A DNA stretch of 46,766 nt from Oscillospiraceae bacterium (GTDB taxonomy: Bacteria; Bacillota; Clostridia; Oscillospirales; Ruminococcaceae): contig JAFWQJ010000040.1 in NCBI GenBank assembly GCA_017545185.1, positions 1 through 46,766 of the forward strand, written 5' to 3'. The notes under the pieces were generated by a model that made no database searches, was not told where the DNA came from, and saw nothing but the letters and a program-made list of their open reading frames with translations. Numbering within the stretch: position 1 is the first letter of the stretch; every line of letters starts with the position of its first letter. Shown piece after piece: positions 8,379-16,759 of the stretch. A program made the position numbers and the translations under genes.

Positions 8379-8409
8379 GAGAAGCAGCTCCTTTTGCAAA
8401 GTCCCTTAT

Positions 8410-8438
8410 ATTATACCATATTTCTGCAGAAAAAGCAA
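8410..8438 (-). promoter_or_regulatory. Sigma-A promoter of the rsmE operon
   Basis: On the minus strand, TTGCTT (8438-8433), 17 bases and TATAAT (8415-8410) with a preceding TGG. It has the same hexamers, spacing and extended -10 as the promoter at 338-366. A short tandem repeat lies directly upstream of the -35. Confidence 0.8.
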
Positions 8439-8444
8439 TGTTTT

Positions 8445-8530
8445 CGCGGCGAAAAAATATGGAGCTTCTGCGGCGGAAAAATAAGGAGCTTCTGCAGCGA
8501 AAAAAAGGAGCTTTTGCAGCGACAATAATA
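8445..8530. repeat. Short tandem repeat upstream of the rsmE promoter
   Basis: About three and a half copies of a 22-24-base unit. On the plus strand the units begin GGAGCTTCTG at 8461, GGAGCTTCTG at 8485 and GGAGCTTTTG at 8507. Each is followed by C(A/G)GCG and an A-rich run; a partial copy (CGGCGAAAAAATAT) precedes them from 8447. The A-tracts recur about every two helical turns. Confidence 0.75.
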
Positions 8531-8555
8531 AAGTGGATCGTGAATCACAAACAGT

Positions 8556-8587
8556 ACAGGCACCCGCAGAGATCTGCAGGTGCCTGT
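8556..8587. terminator. Terminator of the ABC operon
   Basis: ACAGGCACC (8556-8564) pairs with GGTGCCTGT (8579-8587), with an inner GCAGA/TCTGC stem. It lies just past the stop of the minus-strand DUF4340 gene. The following T-run on that strand is short, so some read-through toward rsmE is possible. Confidence 0.7.
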
Positions 8588-8593
8588 TTGCCG

Positions 8594-10117
8594 TTATTCG
8601 GTCTCAGAGGATGCTTCGGTCTCCGCTGCAGCTTCGGTCTCTGCTGCGGCTTCTTCCTCGGCCTTCTCCGTCTCTGCCGGTTCTTCGTCATCTTGAATCG
8701 GTTCGATACCCTTGTCCTTCAATGCCTGGATCAGTGTCTCGTAGGACGGTGTCAGGGACTTCGTAAATTCGTTCAGCCGGACGGTCATGTTGCTGTATTT
8801 ACCGTCAATGAACAGCCAGTAGGTGTTCGCAGATTTCTCTGTGAAGGTCAGCTTTTTCTTCGTGTGATCCTTGAAGTTGTACTCGATCGTGATGAGCGGC
8901 TCTGCATTCGGGTCAGGCTTATCATCCAGATTGATCTCCGTGAAGTTCAGGTTGCTGATGCCGCGGTACAGGTTCACGAACAGCTTGTTGAGGTTCTCGT
9001 CGTACAGGCCGCTGATGTCCGTGCCGTTAAACTGATACTTTGTGTTTGCATTGTCCACGGTCAGCGTTGCTTTCAGGTCGTAGACCTTGCCCATGTCGAT
9101 CGTGACGCTGTCCACATCATCAATGCTGGTTTCCACACAGAACGGCATGATGAGATCTGCGACGGTCGTGTTTGTGAACGATGCCTGCGACCGTGAAATG
9201 GAGAACACCTGATTCGTCGAGGTGAACATACCGTAGAGATTCGTTTCGTTCTCATGGTCGGAGACCGGCTTGCCGAACCAGAGCTCCTCCTCGATCGGCG
9301 TACCGTTTTCCATGCCCTTCAGCCAGACCTTCGCCTGCGGCTTGTCAAGGCCGTACTGCGCAAGATCTGTCGGATTTTCCGCGACGAAGGAATCAACCGT
9401 GAGATGCACGATCTCATCGGCAAGGTCATCGACATAAGCCTTTGCGGGATTGAAGCCCTCGGGCCGGATGATCTGCCATGCGCGTTCACTGTCGCGCTGG
9501 ATCTCAACCGGGTGTGCACCGGCCTTCTCGATCCGGATATACTGTACCTGTGCGGCGGTCGTATCAAACAGATACGCGTTTTTCAGTGCGTTCTTCGACG
9601 CGCAGAACACGGAGCCGCTGTTGTAGTCGATCGTGTAGATATCGTCCGAGCCGCCGATCATCGCGTAATAGGCGTCATAGGTCGGGGTGTTGTTGCCGAC
9701 AAAGATCTGATACGGATGCTTGTCGCCGGTCTCGGTCGTGAAGATCCGGATCTCGACCGGATCGCTGAAGCCGTAGACGTCCTTGCTGCTGCTGTCGAAG
9801 GCAACCGTTTTGAGCGATTCCAGATGACACGCATAGCTGACGATCGCACCGATCGCATAGCTGTTGACATGGATCTCGTCGCCGCCGGTCTGTACCCATC
9901 TGCTGTTTTCGGCGTCCCATTCAAAGGAGAATGTGCCTTCCTCGTTTATCAGCGTGACGCCGGTCGCCTTGCTCTCATCGAACTGCAGGAGCTGCTTGCC
10001 GTCTCCGATATGCCTGGCCTTATCCTTTTTGTCGCTGTTGATATCGACGATAATGAAAATGCCGATCAGCACAACGGCCGCAATGCCGAGTGCCCAGATC
10101 CAGCGAAGCTGCTTCAT
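8594..10117 (-). CDS. DUF4340 domain protein of a GldG-type ABC system
   Basis: 507 residues. An N-terminal membrane anchor (WIWALGIAAVVLIGIFIIVD, about 6-25) precedes a large extracytoplasmic part made of repeated beta-rich modules, as in DUF4340 proteins (segments such as ENSRWVQTGGDEIHVNS and YVDDLADEIVHLTVDSFVAE). The last 35 or so residues are an acidic Glu/Ala/Thr tail (ETEAAAETEA-like repeats). DUF4340 genes usually follow a GldG-like gene, and here the ATG overlaps that gene's stop by four bases. The substrate of the system is unknown. It is the last gene of the operon. Confidence 0.85.
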   Translation of the reverse strand: MKQLRWIWALGIAAVVLIGIFIIVDINSDKKDKARHIGDGKQLLQFDESKATGVTLINEEGTFSFEWDAENSRWVQTGGDEIHVNSYAIGAIVSYACHLESLKTVAFDSSSKDVYGFSDPVEIRIFTTETGDKHPYQIFVGNNTPTYDAYYAMIGGSDDIYTIDYNSGSVFCASKNALKNAYLFDTTAAQVQYIRIEKAGAHPVEIQRDSERAWQIIRPEGFNPAKAYVDDLADEIVHLTVDSFVAENPTDLAQYGLDKPQAKVWLKGMENGTPIEEELWFGKPVSDHENETNLYGMFTSTNQVFSISRSQASFTNTTVADLIMPFCVETSIDDVDSVTIDMGKVYDLKATLTVDNANTKYQFNGTDISGLYDENLNKLFVNLYRGISNLNFTEINLDDKPDPNAEPLITIEYNFKDHTKKKLTFTEKSANTYWLFIDGKYSNMTVRLNEFTKSLTPSYETLIQALKDKGIEPIQDDEEPAETEKAEEEAAAETEAAAETEASSETE

Positions 10118-11586
10118 CCGTTTCTCCTCCTTAACCAGATCAGTACGCCTGCAACGGCGATCAGAATCGGGAATGCCGCAAACACGGCGATCAGCGTGCT
10201 CGCCTCGCCGGAGCTCTTGATATTGAGTGTGTCATAGGTGCGCTCCTTGTTTGCGATGTTCATATCGACGTCGGAATTGTACATCCATGTGACAGAGGTC
10301 AGGAAGAGCTGCAGCGGATTGATGAAGTACGCATTCTTGGTGCCTTCATCTGTGATGATATCGCCGGAGCCGAACACGATCAGCTTGGAGTTGCTGCGCA
10401 TCGTGTCAACAGCGTACATTGCAAGTGCAAGTGCCTGACCGTCCTTCGGTTTCGGGTCGAGCTGCTTTCCGCCGAACGGTTCGGAGTGCGCGGTCACATC
10501 GGTCAGGATCAGCGGATCCATGTTGACCGTAGCGATGTTGGCGCCGTAAAGCGTCTGGAAGCTGCGCGAATAGGGCATAAAGGTCGGGAGGCTGTTGTTC
10601 TTCGGGAGCAGTGCCTCGGTGAGGTTTTCCGTCGAATCCTCGCTGGCCTCGGTGATGTTGCACATCAGCGCATAGGGATCGTCATGGGAGTGCCGGTTCT
10701 CGTCGGTCTCGGTGACGCGGTCGTAGTTCATGGTGATGCAGTAGCCGGAGAGCAGGCGCTCGATGTTCTTGTAGCGCGTATCGCTCTCGTTCGGGTTGAC
10801 CAGCACGCTGAGATTGCCGCCGTTCTGCGTATAGGCGTAGATCTTTTCGTATTCGTCCTCGGTGATGTCGTACAGCGGATTGTTGATGACAAGGATGCGG
10901 CAGTCATCCGGGACGGCGCGCGCAGTGGTCAGGTTCAGCGGTGCGGCGCCGTAGTTGTTGTTCTTCAGGTTGGCCTTCATCTGGGACATCTGATCGAGGG
11001 GGACTTCGCCGTGACCCTCTAAGAAGTAGAGCATCGGCAGCTCACCCTCAACGACGGATTTCATATAGCCGGTAAAGAGGTTTTCGCCGCGGAACTCCGC
11101 ACTTTCGATGACGCCTTCGGAATTGGTGCCGTAGGTATACATCAGAGTGCCGGGCAGACGCTTGACCATGTCGCCGTAGACGAACAGAAAATCGCCGGAG
11201 CTCAGATTATACTGATTGTCCGGATTCAGATCCCGGAGCATTCCGGGCTCGGTATCCGGGTCAAAGTCGATCAGGTTGAAGCATTCATGTGCGTCGTAAT
11301 TCTGAAGGGTGCGGTCGAGTGCGAGCAGTTCAAGGTCGCCTTCGAGCTCCTCGCGCTCCATGAGAAAATACACATTGACCTTGATGCCTCTCGCATCAAG
11401 CTCATTGAGATAATTCTCGGTGGTCTTGCTGAGCGAATAGAGGCTGTTCGGGGTCATATCCGCCGTCAGGTTGAGGCGGTCAAAGATCAGGTTCAGCGGG
11501 ACCGCGACCGCCAGCACGAGGATCGCAAGGATCCATGCCAGCGCGGTGAACCGTCTGTTTTTCTTGTTGATTGTCGCTTTATCCAT
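10114..11586 (-). CDS. GldG-family auxiliary ABC protein
   Basis: 490 residues. One N-terminal membrane helix (ALAWILAILVLAVAVPLNLI, about 15-34), a large external domain, and one C-terminal helix (LIAVFAAFPILIAVAGVLIWL) ending in RRRNG. The external domain contains YFLEGHGEVPLDQMSQMK (about 187-204), typical of the GldG/IFT52-like domain of ABC-type gliding and uncharacterised transport systems. In Bacteroidetes, GldG works with GldA and GldF. In Bacillota the same trio is common but its role is unknown. The gene starts 15 bases after the permease gene. Confidence 0.85.
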   Translation of the reverse strand: MDKATINKKNRRFTALAWILAILVLAVAVPLNLIFDRLNLTADMTPNSLYSLSKTTENYLNELDARGIKVNVYFLMEREELEGDLELLALDRTLQNYDAHECFNLIDFDPDTEPGMLRDLNPDNQYNLSSGDFLFVYGDMVKRLPGTLMYTYGTNSEGVIESAEFRGENLFTGYMKSVVEGELPMLYFLEGHGEVPLDQMSQMKANLKNNNYGAAPLNLTTARAVPDDCRILVINNPLYDITEDEYEKIYAYTQNGGNLSVLVNPNESDTRYKNIERLLSGYCITMNYDRVTETDENRHSHDDPYALMCNITEASEDSTENLTEALLPKNNSLPTFMPYSRSFQTLYGANIATVNMDPLILTDVTAHSEPFGGKQLDPKPKDGQALALAMYAVDTMRSNSKLIVFGSGDIITDEGTKNAYFINPLQLFLTSVTWMYNSDVDMNIANKERTYDTLNIKSSGEASTLIAVFAAFPILIAVAGVLIWLRRRNG

Positions 11587-11601
11587 TGTAACCCCCTCCT
11601 T

Positions 11602-12333
11602 TCATCCGCGGCTCCAGCGGCGCTTCTCGATGATGATAATTGTCCAGATCAGCACCACGGCGGTAATGGTAATAAAGAACACGAGATCGGAAAGGGTGAA
11701 CAGACCCTGCGAGAAGGTGTTGAAGCGCATCTCGGTCGAGAACCATCTCAGGACCTTCTGAAGGAACGGCAGCGAGGTGACAAGGTCGGTCGCCGCAAAG
11801 TTGTCGATGAAGATCAGGAAGATCATTGCGGTCTCGCCGAGAACGGCGGCAATGATCGGGTTATCGGTCAGTGCGGACATCATCATGCCGACCGCGATGC
11901 AGACCAGACCCCAGAGGAAGAAGCCGAGATAGCCGCAGAACAGGTTTGAAACGATGACCGTGCCCTTGACCGCCGCGACCAGCGGGAAGAACAAAGACAG
12001 CAGCATCATGACGAGGAACACCGTCGCGACTGCGAAAAACTTTGCAAGAACGACCTGCGGGATCGTGATCGGCGCAGAGAGCCAGAGCGTTTCCGTATGG
12101 GACTTGCGCTCCTCCGCGAAGGTGCGCATGGTCAGCAGCGGGATCATGAAGATGAAATAGAAGAAGTTGTTGTAGAAGATATTGGAGAACGAGAATTTGA
12201 ACACGCTCGAATCCATATTGGAGATGCCCTGAATGAAGCTCATCGAAAAGACGAGCAGGAACAGCGCACTGACGATGTATGCGAACGGGGAGCAGAAGTA
12301 GGACTGCACTTCCTTTTTATAAAGAGAGAACAT
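11602..12333 (-). CDS. ABC-2 type permease, GldF-like
   Basis: 243 residues with six hydrophobic spans, typical of ABC-2 family permeases. The N-terminus MFSLYKKEVQSYFCSPFAYI and the ...RTFAEERKSHTETLWLSAPI segment (about 70-88) match the GldF/NosY group. Its ATG overlaps the stop of the ATPase gene by one base (TAATG), so the two are probably translationally coupled and form one transporter with the GldG-like and DUF4340 proteins. Confidence 0.88.
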   Translation of the reverse strand: MFSLYKKEVQSYFCSPFAYIVSALFLLVFSMSFIQGISNMDSSVFKFSFSNIFYNNFFYFIFMIPLLTMRTFAEERKSHTETLWLSAPITIPQVVLAKFFAVATVFLVMMLLSLFFPLVAAVKGTVIVSNLFCGYLGFFLWGLVCIAVGMMMSALTDNPIIAAVLGETAMIFLIFIDNFAATDLVTSLPFLQKVLRWFSTEMRFNTFSQGLFTLSDLVFFITITAVVLIWTIIIIEKRRWSRG

Positions 12334-13376
12334 TATTCTGCATCCTCCTTTCCGCTGCTTTCGGCTTTGTCAGACTGCTTCGCGGATTCCTCTGCTTCGC
12401 GCGCGGCGTCAAGCTGTTTGCCGAGATCCTCAAGCGCATCCTCTTTGGACGGCGAGGTCAGGCGGACAAAGACGTCCTCGAGATTTGCATGGATCGCCGT
12501 GATCTCGAGCACCATGCAGTCCTTTGCGAGCAGCGCCTCCATGAGCGGCTTGCGCACGGCATCGGACGAAGCCGTGACCGTGAAGCTGTTGATGCCGTCG
12601 GATTCAAACTCGATCTCGTCAATGCCGGTGACGCCCTCTACACTATTTATAATATCCGTGACCTTCGTGATCTCGCCCTCGACCTTCAGGCAGAGCTTCC
12701 GCTCCGAGCTGACGCTGTTCTCGAGGTTCTCGATCGTATCGACCGCACGGATCCTTCCCTGACTGATGATGACGACGCGCTCACAGACCGCCGTGACCTC
12801 TGCGAGGATATGCGTGGAGAAGATGATCGTGTGATCCTTCGCCAGATCCTTGATGAGGCGGCGCACCTCCATGACCTGCTTCGGGTCGAGGCCGACCGTC
12901 GGCTCGTCGAGGATCAGGAACTTCGGGGAGCCGAGCAGTGCCTGCGCAAATCCCACGCGCTGCCGGTAGCCCTTGGACAGGTTGCCGATGATGCGCTTCT
13001 GTACGTCCGTGATGTGCAGGCGCTCCATCGCATCCTCGACCTGCTTTGCGCGCTTGTCCCGCGGGACGCCCTTCAGCCCCGCCGCGAACATCAGATAGTC
13101 GCGCACGCGCATGTCCGTGTAGACCGGCGGCAGCTCCGGCAGATAGCCGATCCTGCGCTTGACCTCCAGCGGATCCTTGGCAATGTCATAGCCGTCCACC
13201 AGCACCGTGCCCGAGGTGGAGGGGAGGCATCCCGTGATCATGTTCATGGTGGTGGATTTGCCGGCACCGTTCGGGCCGAGGAAACCGAGCACCTCATGAT
13301 CGCCGACCGTGAAGGAGATATCCTGCACTGCCGGATGACTGCCATAGTATTTGGTCAGATTTTTGATCTCTACCAT
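12333..13376 (-). CDS. ABC transporter ATP-binding protein, GldA-like
   Basis: 347 residues. Walker A is GPNGAGKSTT (about 35-44), the signature is LSKGYRQRVG (about 134-143), and Walker B is FLILDEPTVGLDP (about 153-165), followed by the H-loop FSTHILAEV. The extra C-terminal region of about 130 residues has a beta-alpha-beta part and a highly charged Lys/Glu/Ala tail. AAAGGGG lies ahead of the ATG. It is the first gene of the four-gene operon. I could not fix its promoter in the 360 bases upstream. Confidence 0.92.
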   Translation of the reverse strand: MVEIKNLTKYYGSHPAVQDISFTVGDHEVLGFLGPNGAGKSTTMNMITGCLPSTSGTVLVDGYDIAKDPLEVKRRIGYLPELPPVYTDMRVRDYLMFAAGLKGVPRDKRAKQVEDAMERLHITDVQKRIIGNLSKGYRQRVGFAQALLGSPKFLILDEPTVGLDPKQVMEVRRLIKDLAKDHTIIFSTHILAEVTAVCERVVIISQGRIRAVDTIENLENSVSSERKLCLKVEGEITKVTDIINSVEGVTGIDEIEFESDGINSFTVTASSDAVRKPLMEALLAKDCMVLEITAIHANLEDVFVRLTSPSKEDALEDLGKQLDAAREAEESAKQSDKAESSGKEDAE

Positions 13377-13737
13377 TCTTTTAGCAAGCCCCTTTCATGT
13401 TTTCATTGATTTACCCGTGACGCTCTGTAATACAGAACGGAAAACCGCGTCCGCCCTCCGGACAGCGGCTGACTGGATACGTACATCCATTATCTCCTTA
13501 TTATCTCAAATTATGATGAATAAACTATGAACGCATTGTGTCAGCCTTGTGAATATATACAGAATGGCCAAGAATTTGTACGGTACGCACGAAATGCAGC
13601 AATCTTGTATTTGTGAAGAAAAAACAAAATATTCCGGGCTGTATAATCCAAAAAGGCAGAATAGACAAAAATAGGATTTGTTATTTGTTGAAATATCCGA
13701 AAAACGGGCGCCTGCGCGGCTGTTTGCGGCGAAAGCC
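13377..13737. other. Intergenic region between the ABC operon and the cellulase
   Basis: No gene is supported. The stretch is AT-rich between about 13490 and 13700 and should hold the promoter of the minus-strand ABC operon, but I see no pair of hexamers good enough to name. A small GC hairpin (GTCCG-CCCT-CGGAC, about 13449-13462) lies in what would be the ABC operon leader. Confidence 0.5.
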
Positions 13738-13766
13738 TTGACAAACGGGAGTAAAATTACTATAAT
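13738..13766 (+). promoter_or_regulatory. Strong sigma-A promoter of the GH48 gene
   Basis: TTGACA at 13738-13743, a 17-base spacer and TATAAT at 13761-13766, both perfect consensus. Transcription would start near 13773, giving a leader of about 250 bases. Confidence 0.88.
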
Positions 13767-13772
13767 TGTACT

Positions 13773-14022
13773 AGGTACCGTATCGGTATCTCTGCGCACT
13801 TTTGTACCTCAGCAATGCCGGTCAGTGGAACGGATGCCGGGGCCGGCGAAGGCTGGACTGTGTGCGGGGCACCGGGATACGGGATCGGGAACTGCGGCCA
13901 GACAATGCACGGGCTGCCGCGGCTCCTTTCGGCAAATGCGCAGCCTGTTCCTTTGCTTCGCAGGCTGACCGTGCTGATAAGGAAGCAAAACCATCACATT
14001 TTTACGAGAGGGGAAAAAAAGA
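13773..14022 (+). promoter_or_regulatory. Long GC-rich structured leader of the GH48 mRNA
   Basis: About 250 bases between the promoter and the ATG, GC-rich and full of short inverted repeats. Examples are GCCGG near 13818 with CCGGC near 13844, and a hairpin CAGCCTG (13941-13947) with CAGGCTG (13961-13967). The ribosome site GAGAGGGGAA (14006-14015) lies in an unpaired A-rich tail. I compared it by eye with the c-di-GMP, glycine, cobalamin, c-di-AMP and THF riboswitch consensus sequences and found no match. It may stabilise the transcript or regulate translation. Confidence 0.5.
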
Positions 14023-16569
14023 ATGCAATTCAAGAAAAGCAGAGCGATCCTTGCGGCTGTTATGGCAGCAGGCATGGCATCCAGCGCACTGATGTCCGTC
14101 ACGGCATCTGCGAAGGGCCCGCGTACCAAGGCTGAGAATTACGAGGTTACCGGCAAGGACGCAACCTACAAGAACCGTTTTCTTGCAATGTATGACGATG
14201 TCGTCACCAACGGTAAGGAAAACGGCTACCTGAGCGACGAGGGCGTGCCGTATCACTCCGTCGAGGAGCTGATCTGCGAGGCTCCTGACTACGGTCACGA
14301 GACCACTTCCGAGGCGATGTCCTACATCGTCTGGGTCGCAGCTATGAAGGATAAGCTCGGCGGCGGCAGCGGTGAGCTCGACAAGCAGTGGAAGATCCTT
14401 GAGAAGATGATCCCGGAAAAGGATCAGCAGAAGGGCTTTTTCCAGAAGACCGAGCTGAGCGCACAGGTCTCTGCAGAGCATCCGGATGATGTCAAGAAGT
14501 ATCCGTCTGAGGGCTCTGAGTCCAACACCGGTAAGAACCCGCTCCACTCCAAGTTCGTCTCCGCATACAGCTCTGAGGGCAGAGAGTATCTGCTGCACTG
14601 GCTGGCTGACGTTGATGACTGGTATGGATTCAGCGGTTCTGCACGCGGCGAGAAGGGTAAGTTCACCTTTATCAACACCTTCCAGCGCGGCGACCAGGAG
14701 TCCTGCTTCGAGACCATTCCGCATCCGTCCATCGAGACCCTGAAGTACGGCAACAGCTCCCAGGGCATGAAATTCGCATTCCAGAGGTCCACTGCGGAGT
14801 CCTGGTCCTACACGAACGCTCCTGACGCAGAAGACCGTGCGATCCAGGCTGTCTATGCAGCAAACCGCTGGAGCGTTTCCAACAGCGTCTCCGACAAGGC
14901 TGCTATGATGGGTGACTTCTGCCGTAACGACATGTACGACAAGTACTACAAGGAAATCGGCTGCCAGAGCATGACCAAGGATTCCAGCGGCGGCTCCGGC
15001 GATAAGGGCAAGCACTATCTGATGTCCTGGTACACCGCATGGGGCGGCGCTGCTGACGGTGCATGGGCATGGCAGATCGGCTGCTCGCACGCTCACCAGT
15101 TCTATCAGAACCCGCTGGCTGCTTACGGTCTGCTGACCGACAGCAAGCTGAGCGCAGGCATGAAGGCTGACGGCGCAAAGAAGGACTATGAGACCTCCCT
15201 GGAGCGTCAGATGGAAATGTACCTGTGGCTGTCCTCTGCTGAGGGTCCGTTCGCAGGCGGCTGCACCAACTGCTGGATGGGCGACTATGAGACCTATCCG
15301 AGCGATGTCCCGACCTTCCACGACATGGCTTACATCGAGCAGCCGGTTTACGCTGACCCGGGTTCCAACAACTGGACCGGTAACCAGTACTGGGCAACCC
15401 AGCGTCTCGCTGAGCTGTACTATGTTATCAAGACCGACGGCGACAAAGCAGATGTCAAGCCGGGCGGCATGAGCCTGGAAGAGGCTCTCAAGACCGTTCT
15501 GGACAAGTGGGTCAAGTTCTTCCTCGAAAACACCGAGCTCGAGTCCGACGGCGACTATGCTGTTCCGTCCAGCCTGAAGTGGTCCGGTGCTCCGGAATCC
15601 TGGAGCGGCTCCTACAAGGAGAACGGCAGCCTGCACGCAACGCTTGACGGTATGCAGAATACCGACCTCGGCTGCGTCTGCTCTTATGCAAACACCCTGA
15701 TCTACTATGCAGCTGCAAACGGCGTCAAGGGCGATGTTGTTGATGCAGCATCTGCTCCGTCCGATCAGGCTGAGAAGGCTCTCTGGACTGCAAGAAAGCT
15801 GCTGGACGGCGTCTGGAAGTTCGGCCGTGACGATATCGGCTGCTCCAGAACCGAGCACAACGGTTCTCTGGCACGTTTCTGGGCACAGGGCGTCTACACC
15901 GGCGGCGGCTCCGGTAAGTATCCGTACGGCTACGAAGTCGGCGACGGTGCAACCTTCATCTCCATCCGTCCGATGTACGAGGATGAGGGTCAGTCCTACA
16001 GCGACCTCTATGCAGAGCTGAAGGCTGCTTACGATAAGGACGTTGCAGAAGGCGCGAAGATCGAGGAGTTCAGCGGCACATACAAGTACGGTATGGACTG
16101 CCGTACCGGCAACTCCCAGTTCAAGAACGTCGAGAAGGTTGACCTGAACTATCACAGATTCTGGCACGCAGGCGACGTCATGATGGCAAACGGTGCTATG
16201 GCACTGCTCTATCCGGATGTCAAGCCGGCGGATGGCGACCCGGTTCCTCCTGAGACCACGACGGCTCCTGTCACCACGACCAAGGAAGAGACCACGACCA
16301 CCAAGAAGGAGGAGACCACCGAGGCTGCTCCGACTGTGGGCGTCTGGGGCGATGCTGACTGCTCCAACAAGGTTGACGTCTCTGACGCAGTTCTGCTTGC
16401 AAAGTACCTCGTCTCTGATAATACCGCCAACATTACGGCACAGGGCAAGGTCAATGCGAACGTCATCACCGGCAGCCTGGATGCTGACGACCTCTCCGCA
16501 ATCCTCATGCTGATCGCGAAGATCGTTACCCAGGAGCAGTGCCCGCTGAGCGCTCTGCCGACACCGTAA
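14023..16569 (+). CDS. Cellulosomal GH48 processive cellulase with dockerin
   Basis: A secreted exo-acting cellulase that processively cuts cellulose, usually the most abundant catalytic subunit of a cellulosome. 848 residues. Signal peptide 1-30 (positive MQFKKSR, hydrophobic core, ASA cleavage site). GH48 (alpha/alpha)6 domain about 35-735, with the hallmark EAPDYGHETTSEA (86-98), which holds the presumed catalytic acid, and EGPFAGGCTNCWMGDYETYP. A Pro/Thr/Glu linker covers about 742-770. The type I dockerin, about 771-845, has calcium loops GDADCSNKVDVSD and the second repeat around ITGSLDADDLSAIL. Codon choice (GCT, GCA, TCC, ACC, AAC) differs from the neighbours and suggests selection for high expression. 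The gene is monocistronic, with its own promoter and terminator. Confidence 0.97.
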   Translation: MQFKKSRAILAAVMAAGMASSALMSVTASAKGPRTKAENYEVTGKDATYKNRFLAMYDDVVTNGKENGYLSDEGVPYHSVEELICEAPDYGHETTSEAMSYIVWVAAMKDKLGGGSGELDKQWKILEKMIPEKDQQKGFFQKTELSAQVSAEHPDDVKKYPSEGSESNTGKNPLHSKFVSAYSSEGREYLLHWLADVDDWYGFSGSARGEKGKFTFINTFQRGDQESCFETIPHPSIETLKYGNSSQGMKFAFQRSTAESWSYTNAPDAEDRAIQAVYAANRWSVSNSVSDKAAMMGDFCRNDMYDKYYKEIGCQSMTKDSSGGSGDKGKHYLMSWYTAWGGAADGAWAWQIGCSHAHQFYQNPLAAYGLLTDSKLSAGMKADGAKKDYETSLERQMEMYLWLSSAEGPFAGGCTNCWMGDYETYPSDVPTFHDMAYIEQPVYADPGSNNWTGNQYWATQRLAELYYVIKTDGDKADVKPGGMSLEEALKTVLDKWVKFFLENTELESDGDYAVPSSLKWSGAPESWSGSYKENGSLHATLDGMQNTDLGCVCSYANTLIYYAAANGVKGDVVDAASAPSDQAEKALWTARKLLDGVWKFGRDDIGCSRTEHNGSLARFWAQGVYTGGGSGKYPYGYEVGDGATFISIRPMYEDEGQSYSDLYAELKAAYDKDVAEGAKIEEFSGTYKYGMDCRTGNSQFKNVEKVDLNYHRFWHAGDVMMANGAMALLYPDVKPADGDPVPPETTTAPVTTTKEETTTTKKEETTEAAPTVGVWGDADCSNKVDVSDAVLLAKYLVSDNTANITAQGKVNANVITGSLDADDLSAILMLIAKIVTQEQCPLSALPTP

Positions 16570-16602
16570 TCTCCGCGCAGAAGCGTAACGAAACGCAATA
16601 CA

Positions 16603-16636
16603 AAAGCCGATCTCCGAAAGGGGATCGGCTTTTTTT
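16603..16636 (+). terminator. Terminator of the GH48 gene
   Basis: A 13-pair stem, AAAGCCGATCTCC (16603-16615), a GAAA tetraloop, then GGGGATCGGCTTT (16620-16632) and a T-run to 16636. A textbook intrinsic terminator. Confidence 0.95.
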
Positions 16637-16669
16637 GCGCCTGCACAGGAAATTTGTAACATTTATCCC

Positions 16670-16698
16670 TTGATTTTCATTTTGATTTGTGGTATACT
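16670..16698 (+). promoter_or_regulatory. Sigma-A promoter of the housekeeping cluster
   Basis: TTGATT at 16670-16675, 17 bases and TATACT at 16693-16698 with TGG before the -10 (extended). It lies 62 bases before yicC. Confidence 0.8.
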
Positions 16699-16759
16699 AA
16701 AGTGATGACCTATGTGCAATAGGATATTCAACATGATCTGAAAGAAGGGACTGCTGCTT

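Noticed and set aside
8438-9196. Open frame starting in the tandem repeat on the plus strand
   Set aside because: It runs antisense through the DUF4340 gene, and its first 30 codons are only the translated repeat. There is no homology and no other support.
13800-13935. Possible c-di-GMP or cobalamin riboswitch before GH48
   Set aside because: The GC-rich leader has superficially similar words (GCCGG, GGAACGGATGCC), but the required conserved cores are absent by eye. I kept it only as an unassigned structured leader.
13802-14135. Small open frames in the GH48 leader
   Set aside because: Several overlap each other in different frames and run into GH48; none has a good ribosome site or a plausible protein.
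14002-16662. A continuous open frame of nearly 900 codons on the minus strand, antisense to GH48
   Set aside because: It is the shadow of a G+C-biased coding gene. The plus strand encodes an unmistakable GH48-dockerin protein, and the antisense product has no signal, domain or ribosome site.
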